Positions 1-7,160 of a DNA stretch of 33,067 nt are shown here, one piece after another. Position numbers and translations under genes: made by a program. The notes under the pieces were generated by a model. That model did no database searches and had not been told where the DNA came from. It saw only the letters and a program-made list of their open reading frames with translations. The stretch covers positions 1 to 33,067 of the forward strand of contig CATNCP010000032.1 of NCBI GenBank assembly GCA_950096615.1, written 5' to 3'. The stretch is from an uncultured Kangiella sp. Lineage in GTDB: Bacteria > Pseudomonadota > Gammaproteobacteria > Enterobacterales > Kangiellaceae. Within the stretch, counting starts at the first letter, position 1, and each line of letters begins with the position of its first letter.

Positions 1-387
1 AAGGTTGTTTCAGCGCACCGCACTCCTCAATTACTCGCTGATTATGCCTCTTCTGCCGCAGAGCGTGGTATTAAGGTAATCATTGCCGGTGCCGGCGGCG
101 CTGCCCACCTTCCTGGTATGGCTGCGGCTTTTACTTCGCTACCGGTATTGGGCGTTCCAGTGAAGTCCAAAGCTTTAAATGGTGTCGACTCGTTGCTGTC
201 GATTTGTCAAATGCCGAAAGGCGTTGCGGTTGGGACATTAGCCATTGGAGACGCAGGTGCGGCAAATGCAGGCTTGCTAGCAGCACAAATTTTAGGATGT
301 CAGCAGCCAGAGTTGCTCGCAAAAATTGACCAGTTCCGTAGCGAGCAAACCGATACCATTTTGGCCAACCCTAACCCTGCCGAATAG
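1..387 (+). CDS. purE: N5-carboxyaminoimidazole ribonucleotide mutase, 5' truncated by the window edge
   Basis: PurE rearranges N5-CAIR to CAIR in de novo purine synthesis in the cytoplasm, using the product of PurK. The frame is open from base 1 to a TAG stop, giving 128 visible residues. The family is about 160-170 residues, so roughly 35 N-terminal residues lie outside the window. Visible family motifs are SAHRTP near the start and the glycine-rich [14 protein letters not shown] loop, both part of the substrate site, followed by [18 protein letters not shown] and [10 protein letters not shown]. The purK start lies 10 bases beyond the stop, so the two are surely one operon, the usual purEK arrangement. 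Nothing unusual is seen apart from the truncation. Confidence 0.95.
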   Translation, partial: KVVSAHRTPQLLADYASSAAERGIKVIIAGAGGAAHLPGMAAAFTSLPVLGVPVKSKALNGVDSLLSICQMPKGVAVGTLAIGDAGAANAGLLAAQILGCQQPELLAKIDQFRSEQTDTILANPNPAE

Positions 388-397
388 CGAGCTTTAT

Positions 398-1534
398 ATG
401 CAAATGTTAGTACTCGGTGCAGGCCAGCTAGCGCGCATGATGGCGCTTGTAGCCGCTCCTTTAGATATTCATATTCGAGCTTACGATGTGAACAGTAAGC
501 AAGTCTTGCACCCGGTTACTGGTGAGCGTTATGAGCAAACCTTAACGCAAGCTATAGCAGCCAGCGACCGTATCACGGCTGAGTTTGAACACGTCCCAGC
601 AGATGTTCTGGCACTGTGTGAGCAGAGTGGTAAGTTTTTCCCTGGCAGAAAAGCGATTGAATGCGGTGGCGATCGTGCTAAAGAAAAAGCCTTGCTGGAT
701 GGGGCTGGTGTACCAAGTGCTCCGTATGTGCTTGTTACGGAACGCCGTCATCTAGAGCAAGCTATCAGTGATTTGGGGCTGCCTTTAGTGATAAAAACCT
801 GTCAGGCAGGGTATGACGGTAAAGGTCAGTGGCGCTTAAAAGACGCTGAGCAAGCCGACGGCATTTGGCAAGAAATGCAGGCCTTTTTAGATAAAGACCC
901 GACGCATAGCATTATTTGTGAAAAGATGATTCCCTTTGACCGTGAGGTGTCAGTGATTGGGGCACGTGATGCGAAGGGTAATGTCAAAGTCTATCCAGTT
1001 ACTGAAAATGAACACACCAATGGCGTTTTGACGTTATCAGTAGCGGGGATCGTTAGCCAAGCTATTCAGGCTCAAGCGATCGATGCCTATCATAAACTAG
1101 CCGAAGCACTGGATTATGTTGGTGTATTGGCGATTGAGTTTTTTGATGTTGGTGGTGAGTTGTTGGTTAACGAAATTGCGCCTCGAGTTCACAATTCCGG
1201 ACACTGGACACAGCAGGGCGCTTATTGCTGCCAGTTTGAAAATCATGTGCGTGCCGTTGCTGGCTTACCGCTAGGCAGTACCGACTTATTGCGGCCTAGC
1301 GCCATGATTAATGTGCTTGGGCATGACGCTATACCTCATCAGGTATTAGCAACGGCAGGCGCTCGTAGCCACTGGTATGGAAAGAAAGTGAAACCAGGTC
1401 GTAAAATGGGGCACATCAATGTTAGCGCTAGTACATTAGCCGAGCTAGGAAAACGTCTTAATGAACTGAGCGAGCATCTTAGTGAACAAGATTACCCTGG
1501 TGTTGAAGCACGAGCTAAACAGTTAATGAAATAA
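398..1534 (+). CDS. purK: N5-carboxyaminoimidazole ribonucleotide synthase
   Basis: PurK is an ATP-grasp enzyme that joins bicarbonate to AIR using ATP and hands N5-CAIR to PurE. I chose the ATG at 398 (MQMLVLGAGQLARMMA), because the frame upstream of it would overlap purE and lacks family similarity. An ATG two codons later is also possible. The product is 378 residues, close to the family norm of about 355-380. Visible signatures are the N-terminal nucleotide-fold loop VLGAGQLARMM, EFEHVPADVL, the ATP-grasp lysine region VIKTCQAGYDGKGQW, and the late metal and substrate motif NEIAPRVHNSGHWT. It ends the purEK operon and is followed after 44 bases by a strong terminator. Confidence 0.95.
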   Translation: MQMLVLGAGQLARMMALVAAPLDIHIRAYDVNSKQVLHPVTGERYEQTLTQAIAASDRITAEFEHVPADVLALCEQSGKFFPGRKAIECGGDRAKEKALLDGAGVPSAPYVLVTERRHLEQAISDLGLPLVIKTCQAGYDGKGQWRLKDAEQADGIWQEMQAFLDKDPTHSIICEKMIPFDREVSVIGARDAKGNVKVYPVTENEHTNGVLTLSVAGIVSQAIQAQAIDAYHKLAEALDYVGVLAIEFFDVGGELLVNEIAPRVHNSGHWTQQGAYCCQFENHVRAVAGLPLGSTDLLRPSAMINVLGHDAIPHQVLATAGARSHWYGKKVKPGRKMGHINVSASTLAELGKRLNELSEHLSEQDYPGVEARAKQLMK

Positions 1535-1578
1535 TTAGCTCAGTTAACACATTACTCTCACAACTTGCTCTAGGCACC

Positions 1579-1606
1579 AAAAAGGTCACTTCAAAGTGAC
1601 CTTTTT
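1579..1606 (+). terminator. Rho-independent terminator after purEK
   Basis: A perfect 13-base inverted repeat, AAAAAGGTCACTT and AAGTGACCTTTTT, is separated by only CA, so the real loop is about four bases. A-rich and T-rich flanks make it able to stop transcription in both directions. It separates purK from the converging ssrA transcript. Confidence 0.9.
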
Positions 1607-1612
1607 ATAATG

Positions 1613-1631
1613 TGGTGGAGCCGGTGGGGTT
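1613..1631 (-). repeat. Degenerate copy of the ssrA 3' end (possible attachment-site scar)
   Basis: Read on the minus strand this segment is AACCCCACCGGCTCCACCA. The true ssrA 3' end is ACTCCCGCCGTCTCCACCA; 14 of 19 bases agree and the orientation is the same. It lies about 175 bases beyond the tmRNA 3' end, past its terminator. No matching 5' acceptor strand is seen nearby, so it is not a complete tRNA or tmRNA. The 3' end of ssrA is a well known integration target for tyrosine-recombinase elements, so a displaced old 3' end is a possible explanation. Chance similarity of a CCA-ended stretch cannot be excluded. Confidence 0.4.
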
Positions 1632-1653
1632 ACTCAGCTCTTCCTGAGCCTCG

Positions 1654-1669
1654 CCCTCGCAAGCGAGGG
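1654..1669. repeat. GC-rich hairpin between the purEK and ssrA terminators
   Basis: CCCTCGC and GCGAGGG form a perfect 7-base inverted repeat separated by AA. It stands in the otherwise unassigned stretch 1607-1750. No T-run follows on either strand, so a terminator role is not supported. It could be part of a decayed palindromic element. Confidence 0.45.
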
Positions 1670-1750
1670 TTAGCTAAAGCTATTCAAAATTGTTCCAGAC
1701 AATTATGTCGAACCCTTCTACGGGGTCTCGTTGATATCAAGCATCCAAAT

Positions 1751-1780
1751 AAAAAAAGCCCACCTTACGGTGAGCCTTTG
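1751..1780 (-). terminator. Rho-independent terminator of ssrA
   Basis: On the minus strand the hairpin GCTCACC-GTAA-GGTGGGC (one G-T pair) is followed directly by seven T residues. It starts only about ten bases past the tmRNA CCA end, so it is the expected ssrA terminator. Confidence 0.85.
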
Positions 1781-1786
1781 TTTATT

Positions 1787-2138
1787 TGGTGGAGACGGCG
1801 GGAGTCGAACCCGCGTCCGCGAATCCGCCGCTTCAGAATCTACATGCTTAGAACCATCTTTAAGTTAACCAATGACGAGCCAATGGTCAGGCTTTCAAAG
1901 GCGATCTCGAGGTAAGTTTAACAGTTGGCTGCCGAGCACAGTTACCTGCGAGTCCCTGTATATGACTGTCTAGCTCCTACCAAGGACGCTCAGAGTAGAC
2001 AGTTAGCCTATTAAGCGGCTAAAGCGTAGTTGTCTTCGTTTGCAACTATAAGTTTTCAGCTTTGATTTTACGAGATTCGCTGAACATCTCGACATGCACC
2101 TAAAGTTTTGTAATCCACGTCGAAGCCGTTTCGTCCCC
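1787..2138 (-). ncRNA. ssrA: Transfer-messenger RNA (tmRNA, 10Sa RNA)
   Basis: tmRNA rescues ribosomes stalled on broken mRNA: alanyl-tmRNA enters the A site with SmpB and its short reading frame adds a degradation tag. The 5' end GGGGACGAAA and the 3' end GGTTCGACTCCCGCCGTCTCCACCA (given here only to mark the tRNA-like T arm and encoded CCA) pair as a tRNA-like acceptor stem, GGGGAC with GTCTCC. The segment GGTGCATGTCGAG after the 5' end matches the conserved region of one-piece gammaproteobacterial tmRNA. The tag frame reads ANEDNYALAA. The length of 352 bases is normal. A promoter and a terminator flank it, and the partner gene smpB is at 6531-7010. Confidence 0.96.
2011..2043 (-). other. 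tmRNA tag reading frame (proteolysis tag ANEDNYALAA)
   Basis: The resume codon is GCA, followed by AAC GAA GAC AAC TAC GCT TTA GCC GCT and the tandem stops TAA TAG. The encoded tag is ANEDNYALAA, ending in the LAA signal read by ClpXP and related proteases. The E. coli tag is ANDENYALAA, so D and E at positions 3 and 4 are swapped here. Confidence 0.93.
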
Positions 2139-2150
2139 GTGGTACTTTCT

Positions 2151-2178
2151 ATTATAACTGATATGGAGCTTGTGTATA
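2151..2178 (-). promoter_or_regulatory. Sigma-70-type promoter of ssrA
   Basis: On the minus strand a consensus -10 TATAAT lies 12 bases before the mature tmRNA 5' end. A fair -35 TATACA (4 of 6 consensus bases) stands 16 bases further upstream. The spacing predicts a short leader of about five bases that RNase P would remove. Confidence 0.75.
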
Positions 2179-2220
2179 GAGAATTCAAGTGGAATACTAC
2201 TGAAAGTAATTTGTGGCTTG

Positions 2221-2241
2221 GTTAACATTCCTATGTTTAAC
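2221..2241. repeat. Imperfect palindrome upstream of the PP2C-FHA-kinase operon
   Basis: GTTAACAT and ATGTTTAAC form an inverted repeat around TCCT with a single-base bulge. It sits about 40 bases before the PP2C start, where a promoter or operator would be expected. I cannot place a convincing -35/-10 pair with it, so its role as an operator is only a suggestion. Confidence 0.3.
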
Positions 2242-2278
2242 AAAAGGTTACACTTTGTGGGATAAAGTAGGAGGGTTA

Positions 2279-3070
2279 ATGTCAGAGCAAAATAATAAGC
2301 GCCTTGAGTCGGCGATGCTGTCTCATAAAGGTGTCTCTCGCGAGAATAATGACGATAAAGTTTATGGTTCCTCAGAACTAGGCTTGTGGTTGTTATCTGA
2401 TGGGGTTGGCGGGCTTAAGCAGGGTGAGCAGGCCAGTCTTTATACCGTTAAAGAAATCCGTAAGTCAGTTGCTAATGGATCCAATCTATTCAATGCAGTG
2501 CACTCGGCGCACTCGGTTATAAAGGCATATAATCGACATGAAGAAGAGGAGCGTGGAGCAACAGTTGTTGCTGTTCACTCTAAAGATGACACTTATGATA
2601 TAGCATGGGTCGGGGACAGCCGTGCTTACCTCTGGAATGAAGTGACAGGGGAGTTAACTCAACTGACCGAAGATCATACCTTGGTGCAAAAATTACTGAA
2701 TGCAGGCTTGCTAGAGCCTTCGCAGGTCAAGCATCATCCAAAACGTCACGTTATAACCCAATGTTTGGGAATCGAAAATGACCACCAATTAGATATTGGC
2801 TTTTTTACTCGAGAGTGGGATTATGGGGAGCATCTTTTATTGGCTAGTGATGGTTTATATGATGAGCTATCACGGACTGAGCTAATAGGTGCTTTACGCA
2901 TGCAGCGGGATAACCAAGCAAAAATAGAGTATATGGTGTCTCTTGCATGTAAAAACGGGGGTAGCGATAATGTTTCTGTTATTCTTGTTTCGTCGCCGGT
3001 TAAAAAAGCGAGAAAGAAGAAGAAAAAGAGTTTTATCGAGCAAATCAAAGAATTATTAAAAATAGGTTAA
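2279..3070 (+). CDS. PP2C-family Ser/Thr protein phosphatase
   Basis: This is a metal-dependent phosphatase that would remove phosphate from Ser/Thr residues, most likely those added by the kinase two genes downstream. I chose the ATG at 2279 because AGGAGGG lies just before it; a longer in-frame reading from 2213 has no such site. The product is 263 residues. PP2C motifs appear in order: RENNDD (21-26), LLSDGVGG (39-45) with metal-binding Asp41, VGDSRAYLW (111-119), LTEDHTLV, LLLASDGLYD (187-195) with Asp191, and GGSDN (228-231 region). After the catalytic core comes a strongly basic stretch with KKARKKKKK (242-250) and a short amphipathic tail, which may hold it to the membrane surface. The FHA gene follows after 12 bases. 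Confidence 0.9.
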   Translation: MSEQNNKRLESAMLSHKGVSRENNDDKVYGSSELGLWLLSDGVGGLKQGEQASLYTVKEIRKSVANGSNLFNAVHSAHSVIKAYNRHEEEERGATVVAVHSKDDTYDIAWVGDSRAYLWNEVTGELTQLTEDHTLVQKLLNAGLLEPSQVKHHPKRHVITQCLGIENDHQLDIGFFTREWDYGEHLLLASDGLYDELSRTELIGALRMQRDNQAKIEYMVSLACKNGGSDNVSVILVSSPVKKARKKKKKSFIEQIKELLKIG

Positions 3071-3082
3071 CGTGAGGTAAGT

Positions 3083-3637
3083 ATGTCGTCACAAGATCCG
3101 TCAAAAAACAAACCCGAGCCGACAAAAGGGTATAGAGAAGATAAGGCTGGGCCACAGGGAACACTTGTTTTTGACTCTAAAGAAGTCGATAGGATGATAG
3201 CCGCTGAAATTCAGAAGTTAGAGGATGATGGAACAAAAGTCCCAGCGTTGTTAGCTACAACGAAGCCTCATGCCGGTACCGCATTTATTTTGGACTACGG
3301 CAAGAATGTTATCGGTCGCGGCAAAGGTAATAGTGTGACGATTTATGATCCTGCAGCGTCGTCAACTCATGCTCAAATTACTTACTATAACGGTGATTGG
3401 AAAATTTTAAACTTGTTGTCTTCGAACGGCACTATTGTTAATGGTGAGAAAATTTCAGAGCGAGAGTTAACGTTTGGAGATAAAATCCAAGTGGGACACA
3501 CAGAGTTCTTGTTTACGCTAGTTGACTCACAAGAAGAAGATGATGATGAAAAAGCCGAAATAAACTGGATGCTGGTGGGATCTTTGGGCGTAGCTGCGTT
3601 GTTACTCATAGGTGTACTCATCTGGTTGTTTCTATAA
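3083..3637 (+). CDS. FHA-domain protein with a C-terminal membrane anchor
   Basis: FHA domains bind phosphothreonine peptides, so this is the probable reader of the adjacent kinase. The product has 184 residues. The N-terminal 50 are charged and carry TLVFD at 27-31. The FHA domain spans about 60-148 with the expected GRG (78-80), SSTH (93-96), NGT (115-117) and NG (120-121) residues that form the binding face. An acidic linker (EEDDDEK) follows, then a single hydrophobic helix at about 162-184 that ends the protein, giving a tail-anchored topology with the FHA domain in the cytoplasm. GTGAGGT precedes the ATG. It lies between the phosphatase and the kinase with gaps of 12 and 9 bases, so one transcript is expected. 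Confidence 0.9.
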   Translation: MSSQDPSKNKPEPTKGYREDKAGPQGTLVFDSKEVDRMIAAEIQKLEDDGTKVPALLATTKPHAGTAFILDYGKNVIGRGKGNSVTIYDPAASSTHAQITYYNGDWKILNLLSSNGTIVNGEKISERELTFGDKIQVGHTEFLFTLVDSQEEDDDEKAEINWMLVGSLGVAALLLIGVLIWLFL

Positions 3638-3646
3638 TTACTATTA

Positions 3647-5416
3647 ATGTCTGATAAATTAACTATAGGGCGCTACGAGCTAATCGAAGAGATTGGCCGG
3701 GGCGCTATGTCAGTAGTTTATTTAGCTAAAGATCCTGATATTGGTCGCTCTCTCGCCATTAAATTGTTGAAGCATGATTTGGTTGAGGAAGATGAATATC
3801 GTAATTTATTTTTAAGAGAAGCCCGAGCTGCAGGCGGTTTAAGTCACCCGGGTATTGTCACGATTTATGATGTAGGGATTTGGCAAAATAGACCCTATAT
3901 CGCTATGGAGCTTCTGGAAGGGATTCACCTAGATGATTTTCTAGCAGAGCATGGGAGTTTCTCAGTAAGTGAGGCACTGGACCTTGCTCAGCAGCTAACG
4001 GATGCTTTAGATTATGCTCATAGCAAAGGCGTAGTTCATAGAGACATAAAACCTGAGAATATTCTTGTCCTTGAGGGTGGAAAGCGCTTTAAAATTACTG
4101 ATTTCGGTATTGCTCGGATTGAGCACCAATTTTTGGAAGCTGAAAGCGAAGAAGAGCAGGCAAAAGTTATGGGAACGCCTGCTTATATGTCACCTGAACA
4201 AATTTCAGGAAATGAGACAAACTTCAAAACCGACCTTTATTCGCTAGGTGTTATTCTTTATAAAATCACAAAAGGTGAGCTTCCTTTTCAGGCTGCTAAT
4301 TATGGTGCCATGATGCAGGCAGTACTTCAGCAAAACCCAAAACCATTGAATGCTTATTCTGAACAGGGTTTTATTTGGCAGAGTATTATTTTCCGTTTAT
4401 TGCAAAAAAATCCAGACCTACGTTATACACAGACAGAAGAGCTTATTACAGAACTCGATGCCTTGTCAGAAGAGATTGAGCAAGAGCGAAAAGGAATTGG
4501 CAACATCAATTTTGTGTCCATGCGAGCTCGCTGGGCAATATCCTTATCATCTCTAGTATTGGTGGTGATGGTTTTAGGAATGATCTGGGTCTATAACAAA
4601 CAAAACACTTTGATGAATCAACTAGTTTATGATTATGGCAGTTCAATGGCCCAAATTATTTCTAGCGAGACTGCAGAGCCTTTACTGTTAGGAGAGGATG
4701 TAGCGCTACAAGCCATTACGGTAGATATTGTGGAGAACTCTGAGATCCTGTATTTGTCGATTCGTAACAAGGATGGTTTAGTACAAAGCAGCAGTAATCA
4801 GCAGCAAGTTGGCAAAAAGTATAAACCTTTAAAAAGTAGTGTATTAAAAAACAATGCAGGAAGCGCAAGGATTTTCGAAAACTTAGAAGATTTTTCACAA
4901 GAAGCTTTTCTTTTTGATACCCCAATATCATTTCAAGACAAACAGATTGGTTTTGCTAGTATTGCAATAGGCCGCAATAACCTTATTAGCGCAACTAGGT
5001 CATCGCTGTTAGCTATGATTGTGTGGATGTTTGTCATTATGTTAGCGGTGTTCTCAGGGGTCTACTGGTTGGCGAATAAATTCACTCAAAGAATTAATAA
5101 GACCAGGCAAGTCATTAAAGATATACGAGCGCATGGACAGTCGGATATTATTAAAATTGATACTCATGATGAAGTTGGTCGTTTACAGCAAGAGGTTAAT
5201 GACCTAACGCATAAACTGGCTGGTTTAACGAAGACTCAACATATGGGACCCAATGAAATGGATCCTTCACTGAGTGACTTAACAGAAATCGATAAAACTA
5301 TTTTGCTTGATTATCCTGAAAAGCAGGAGCCCGAGAAACAGAGCTCAGAAGAACAGAGTACCAAAACAGAGAGTACTGAAGAGCCAACTGCCAAGGCGAG
5401 TGAGAACAAACAATAA
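3647..5416 (+). CDS. Transmembrane Ser/Thr protein kinase with extracytoplasmic sensor and HAMP domain
   Basis: A 589-residue Hanks-type kinase. The kinase domain spans about 10-275: glycine loop GRGAMSVV (17-24), Lys39 in AIK, catalytic HRDIKPEN (131-138), DFG (152-154) and TPAYMSPE (177-184), so all catalytic residues are present. TM1 is about 296-316. An extracytoplasmic region of about 135 residues follows, then TM2 at about 454-476, a HAMP-like linker at about 477-525 (DEVGRLQQEVNDLTHKL), and an acidic, low-complexity tail rich in E, Q, S and T. The tail carries DKTILLD with Thr551. The layout is unusual: the sensor and HAMP come after the output kinase, not before it. No PASTA repeats are present. 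The start follows the FHA stop by 9 bases. It probably senses an envelope cue and phosphorylates the FHA protein and others. Confidence 0.92.
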   Translation: MSDKLTIGRYELIEEIGRGAMSVVYLAKDPDIGRSLAIKLLKHDLVEEDEYRNLFLREARAAGGLSHPGIVTIYDVGIWQNRPYIAMELLEGIHLDDFLAEHGSFSVSEALDLAQQLTDALDYAHSKGVVHRDIKPENILVLEGGKRFKITDFGIARIEHQFLEAESEEEQAKVMGTPAYMSPEQISGNETNFKTDLYSLGVILYKITKGELPFQAANYGAMMQAVLQQNPKPLNAYSEQGFIWQSIIFRLLQKNPDLRYTQTEELITELDALSEEIEQERKGIGNINFVSMRARWAISLSSLVLVVMVLGMIWVYNKQNTLMNQLVYDYGSSMAQIISSETAEPLLLGEDVALQAITVDIVENSEILYLSIRNKDGLVQSSSNQQQVGKKYKPLKSSVLKNNAGSARIFENLEDFSQEAFLFDTPISFQDKQIGFASIAIGRNNLISATRSSLLAMIVWMFVIMLAVFSGVYWLANKFTQRINKTRQVIKDIRAHGQSDIIKIDTHDEVGRLQQEVNDLTHKLAGLTKTQHMGPNEMDPSLSDLTEIDKTILLDYPEKQEPEKQSSEEQSTKTESTEEPTAKASENKQ

Positions 5417-5444
5417 GGGCTCTAGTTAAGTGTTCTTAATCGAT

Positions 5445-6449
5445 TCAAAGGTTTTCTAGCTTATTTTGCAGTGCTTTTACTCTATCTTTATACACCAAAG
5501 CTAAATCGTCATTGGGGTTGATTGCTAAAATCCTATTCCAGTAATTAAGTCCATCTTCCAGTTCCTGATTTCTGTAATGTCTGAGTGCTTTCTGGTGATA
5601 GTGCTCTGAAACCTTATTCCTAGTGGTGGTGAACAAAATATTATCTTCAAGAGGTTGGCCTACTTGATTCCAAGCAACTAATAAGATGTCGTAAGACTTA
5701 TCAAACTTTGACTGATCAGAAAATCGTTTGGCAGTAATGAGCTCTTGCTCTGCTTTCAGAGTAGACAGTTCCGAGATCAATACTTTTTGATTCGCTTTAT
5801 TTAAGGGAGCTTCACTGATCAATGAAGACAATAACTGTTCGGCATCACTGGTTCGTTGTTGCCTTTTGTAGTTTTTCGATTGGATCACGGCGATGTCGAC
5901 TAACTGACCTTGTAAGGCTTGACTCTCAGAAAGCCCCGGTTGATCGGTGATCCAGCTTATAGCTTGCTCGTACTCTTGAGCTTCTATCAACTTCTCAAGT
6001 TCTAAATCCGTACTACTCTGAGACGCTACTGTAGTTTCACCTTCAGCGGGCTCTAGCTCTGCATCTTTAGGTACAGTAAGGCCGTTAGTAGGAAGTTTAA
6101 GCTTTTGTCCTACATAGATCGCGTCACTAGGCTTTAACTCGTTAAGTTCTAACAGCTCAACGTATCGTTGTGATGAGCCAAGATACTTTTGTGCGATCGT
6201 GCCGAGTGTATCTCCTGAACGTACAACATAGTTATAAGTGCTAGGAAGTTTAGGCTTATCATTATGTTTGTCAGTAAGCTGGGAGTCTGATGGTTGTGAG
6301 GGTGTCGCATCGATAATGGGCACGACAATATCTTTTCTGTCTTCTTTAAAAGAGCAGCCAGCTAGGAATATTGCAATGGCAACAGCAGAAAGCTTAAGCG
6401 AAGCTGATACTGTGTTTGGTTGATGATGTGATGCGTTCAAATCGTTCAA
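5445..6449 (-). CDS. LysM-domain lipoprotein with helical repeat-like C-terminus
   Basis: The product (334 residues) has a lipoprotein signal: a hydrophobic stretch ending LAGC with the lipidated Cys at 32. One LysM module lies at about 73-121 (YVVRSGDTLGTIAQKYLG to YVGQKLKLP), which binds the glycan of peptidoglycan. Residues from about 150 to the end are helical with TPR-like spacing, as in NYWNRILAINPNDDLALVYKDR. No enzymatic domain is seen. The start is a TTG; AGGA lies just before it and no ATG is available in frame before the signal. It follows smpB on the same strand after 81 bases and converges with the kinase operon. The specific role is unknown; it may be an envelope scaffold or a regulator of a wall enzyme. 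Confidence 0.8.
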   Translation of the reverse strand: MNDLNASHHQPNTVSASLKLSAVAIAIFLAGCSFKEDRKDIVVPIIDATPSQPSDSQLTDKHNDKPKLPSTYNYVVRSGDTLGTIAQKYLGSSQRYVELLELNELKPSDAIYVGQKLKLPTNGLTVPKDAELEPAEGETTVASQSSTDLELEKLIEAQEYEQAISWITDQPGLSESQALQGQLVDIAVIQSKNYKRQQRTSDAEQLLSSLISEAPLNKANQKVLISELSTLKAEQELITAKRFSDQSKFDKSYDILLVAWNQVGQPLEDNILFTTTRNKVSEHYHQKALRHYRNQELEDGLNYWNRILAINPNDDLALVYKDRVKALQNKLENL

Positions 6450-6530
6450 TTTCCTAGTAATTTACGGACAAATCATAGTAGCAGGAATCTGGAAGTGTCA
6501 GTATGCTGACCAGTTATTTTAAGAACTGTG

Positions 6531-7010
6531 TCACACACTATGCTTCATAATACGTTCTTTTGTTTTATTCCACTCACGCTCTTTCTCGGTTGCTCGCTTA
6601 TCATGCTGCTTCTTACCTTTTGCTAGCGCAACCTCTAACTTTATCAAGGACTTTTTCCAGTATAGCTTCAGAGCTACTACTGTATGGCCTTGTTGTTCTA
6701 CGCCACGAAATAGTTTTGCTAGTTCGTGATTGTGTAATAAAAGTTTACGAGTTCTTAATGGGTCGGCCACCACGTGGGTGGACGCGCTAATCAGTGGTGA
6801 TATATGACACCCAAAAAGAAAAGCTTCTCCATTTTTCAGCAAGACATAGCTTTCAGCTAAATTGACTTTGCCTTCCCTAAGGCTCTTTACTTCCCACCCT
6901 TGCAAGGCTAAGCCTGCTTCAAAGGTTTCTTCAATGAAGTAGTCATGACGCGCTTTTTTATTTAATGCTATCGCGCTACTAGAGCTTTTGTTCTTACCTT
7001 TTTTAGCCAC
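6531..7010 (-). CDS. smpB: SsrA-binding protein SmpB
   Basis: SmpB binds the tRNA-like domain of tmRNA, brings it to stalled ribosomes and places its C-terminal tail in the empty mRNA channel. The product is 159 residues against 160 in E. coli. Visible family sequences are [48 protein letters not shown], and the basic tail [16 protein letters not shown] that acts in the decoding centre. The start is GTG with AAGAGA upstream. It is divergent from ratA across 150 bases, the classical smpB/ratA arrangement. Its RNA partner ssrA is encoded in this window at 1787-2138. Confidence 0.97.
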   Translation of the reverse strand: MAKKGKNKSSSSAIALNKKARHDYFIEETFEAGLALQGWEVKSLREGKVNLAESYVLLKNGEAFLFGCHISPLISASTHVVADPLRTRKLLLHNHELAKLFRGVEQQGHTVVALKLYWKKSLIKLEVALAKGKKQHDKRATEKEREWNKTKERIMKHSV

Positions 7011-7160
7011 AGATAATCTCTTAGTGATTATTGAACATTAAGTTTACTGATGCTGAGATTATAGGCTTCAATGGCTTATGTCTCAATAGGCTAGGATTTT
7101 TTAAAAGGGCGATGTTACAATTGCGCCAAGTCATTACTGCTTTGAAATCATGTTGTAATT

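Noticed and set aside
1610-1915. Open frame of 101 codons containing WWRRRESNPRP
   Set aside because: This is the well known false peptide read antisense to the 3' end of tRNA-like genes; here it is antisense to ssrA and its terminator.
2003-2188. Open frame of 61 codons on the minus strand
   Set aside because: It lies on ssrA and its promoter; the RNA gene explains the sequence. The true reading frame in this RNA is only the tag.
5417-5444. TTAAG-TGTT-CTTAA as a terminator between the kinase and LysM genes
   Set aside because: The stem is only five AT-rich pairs and no T-run follows, so it is too weak to call.
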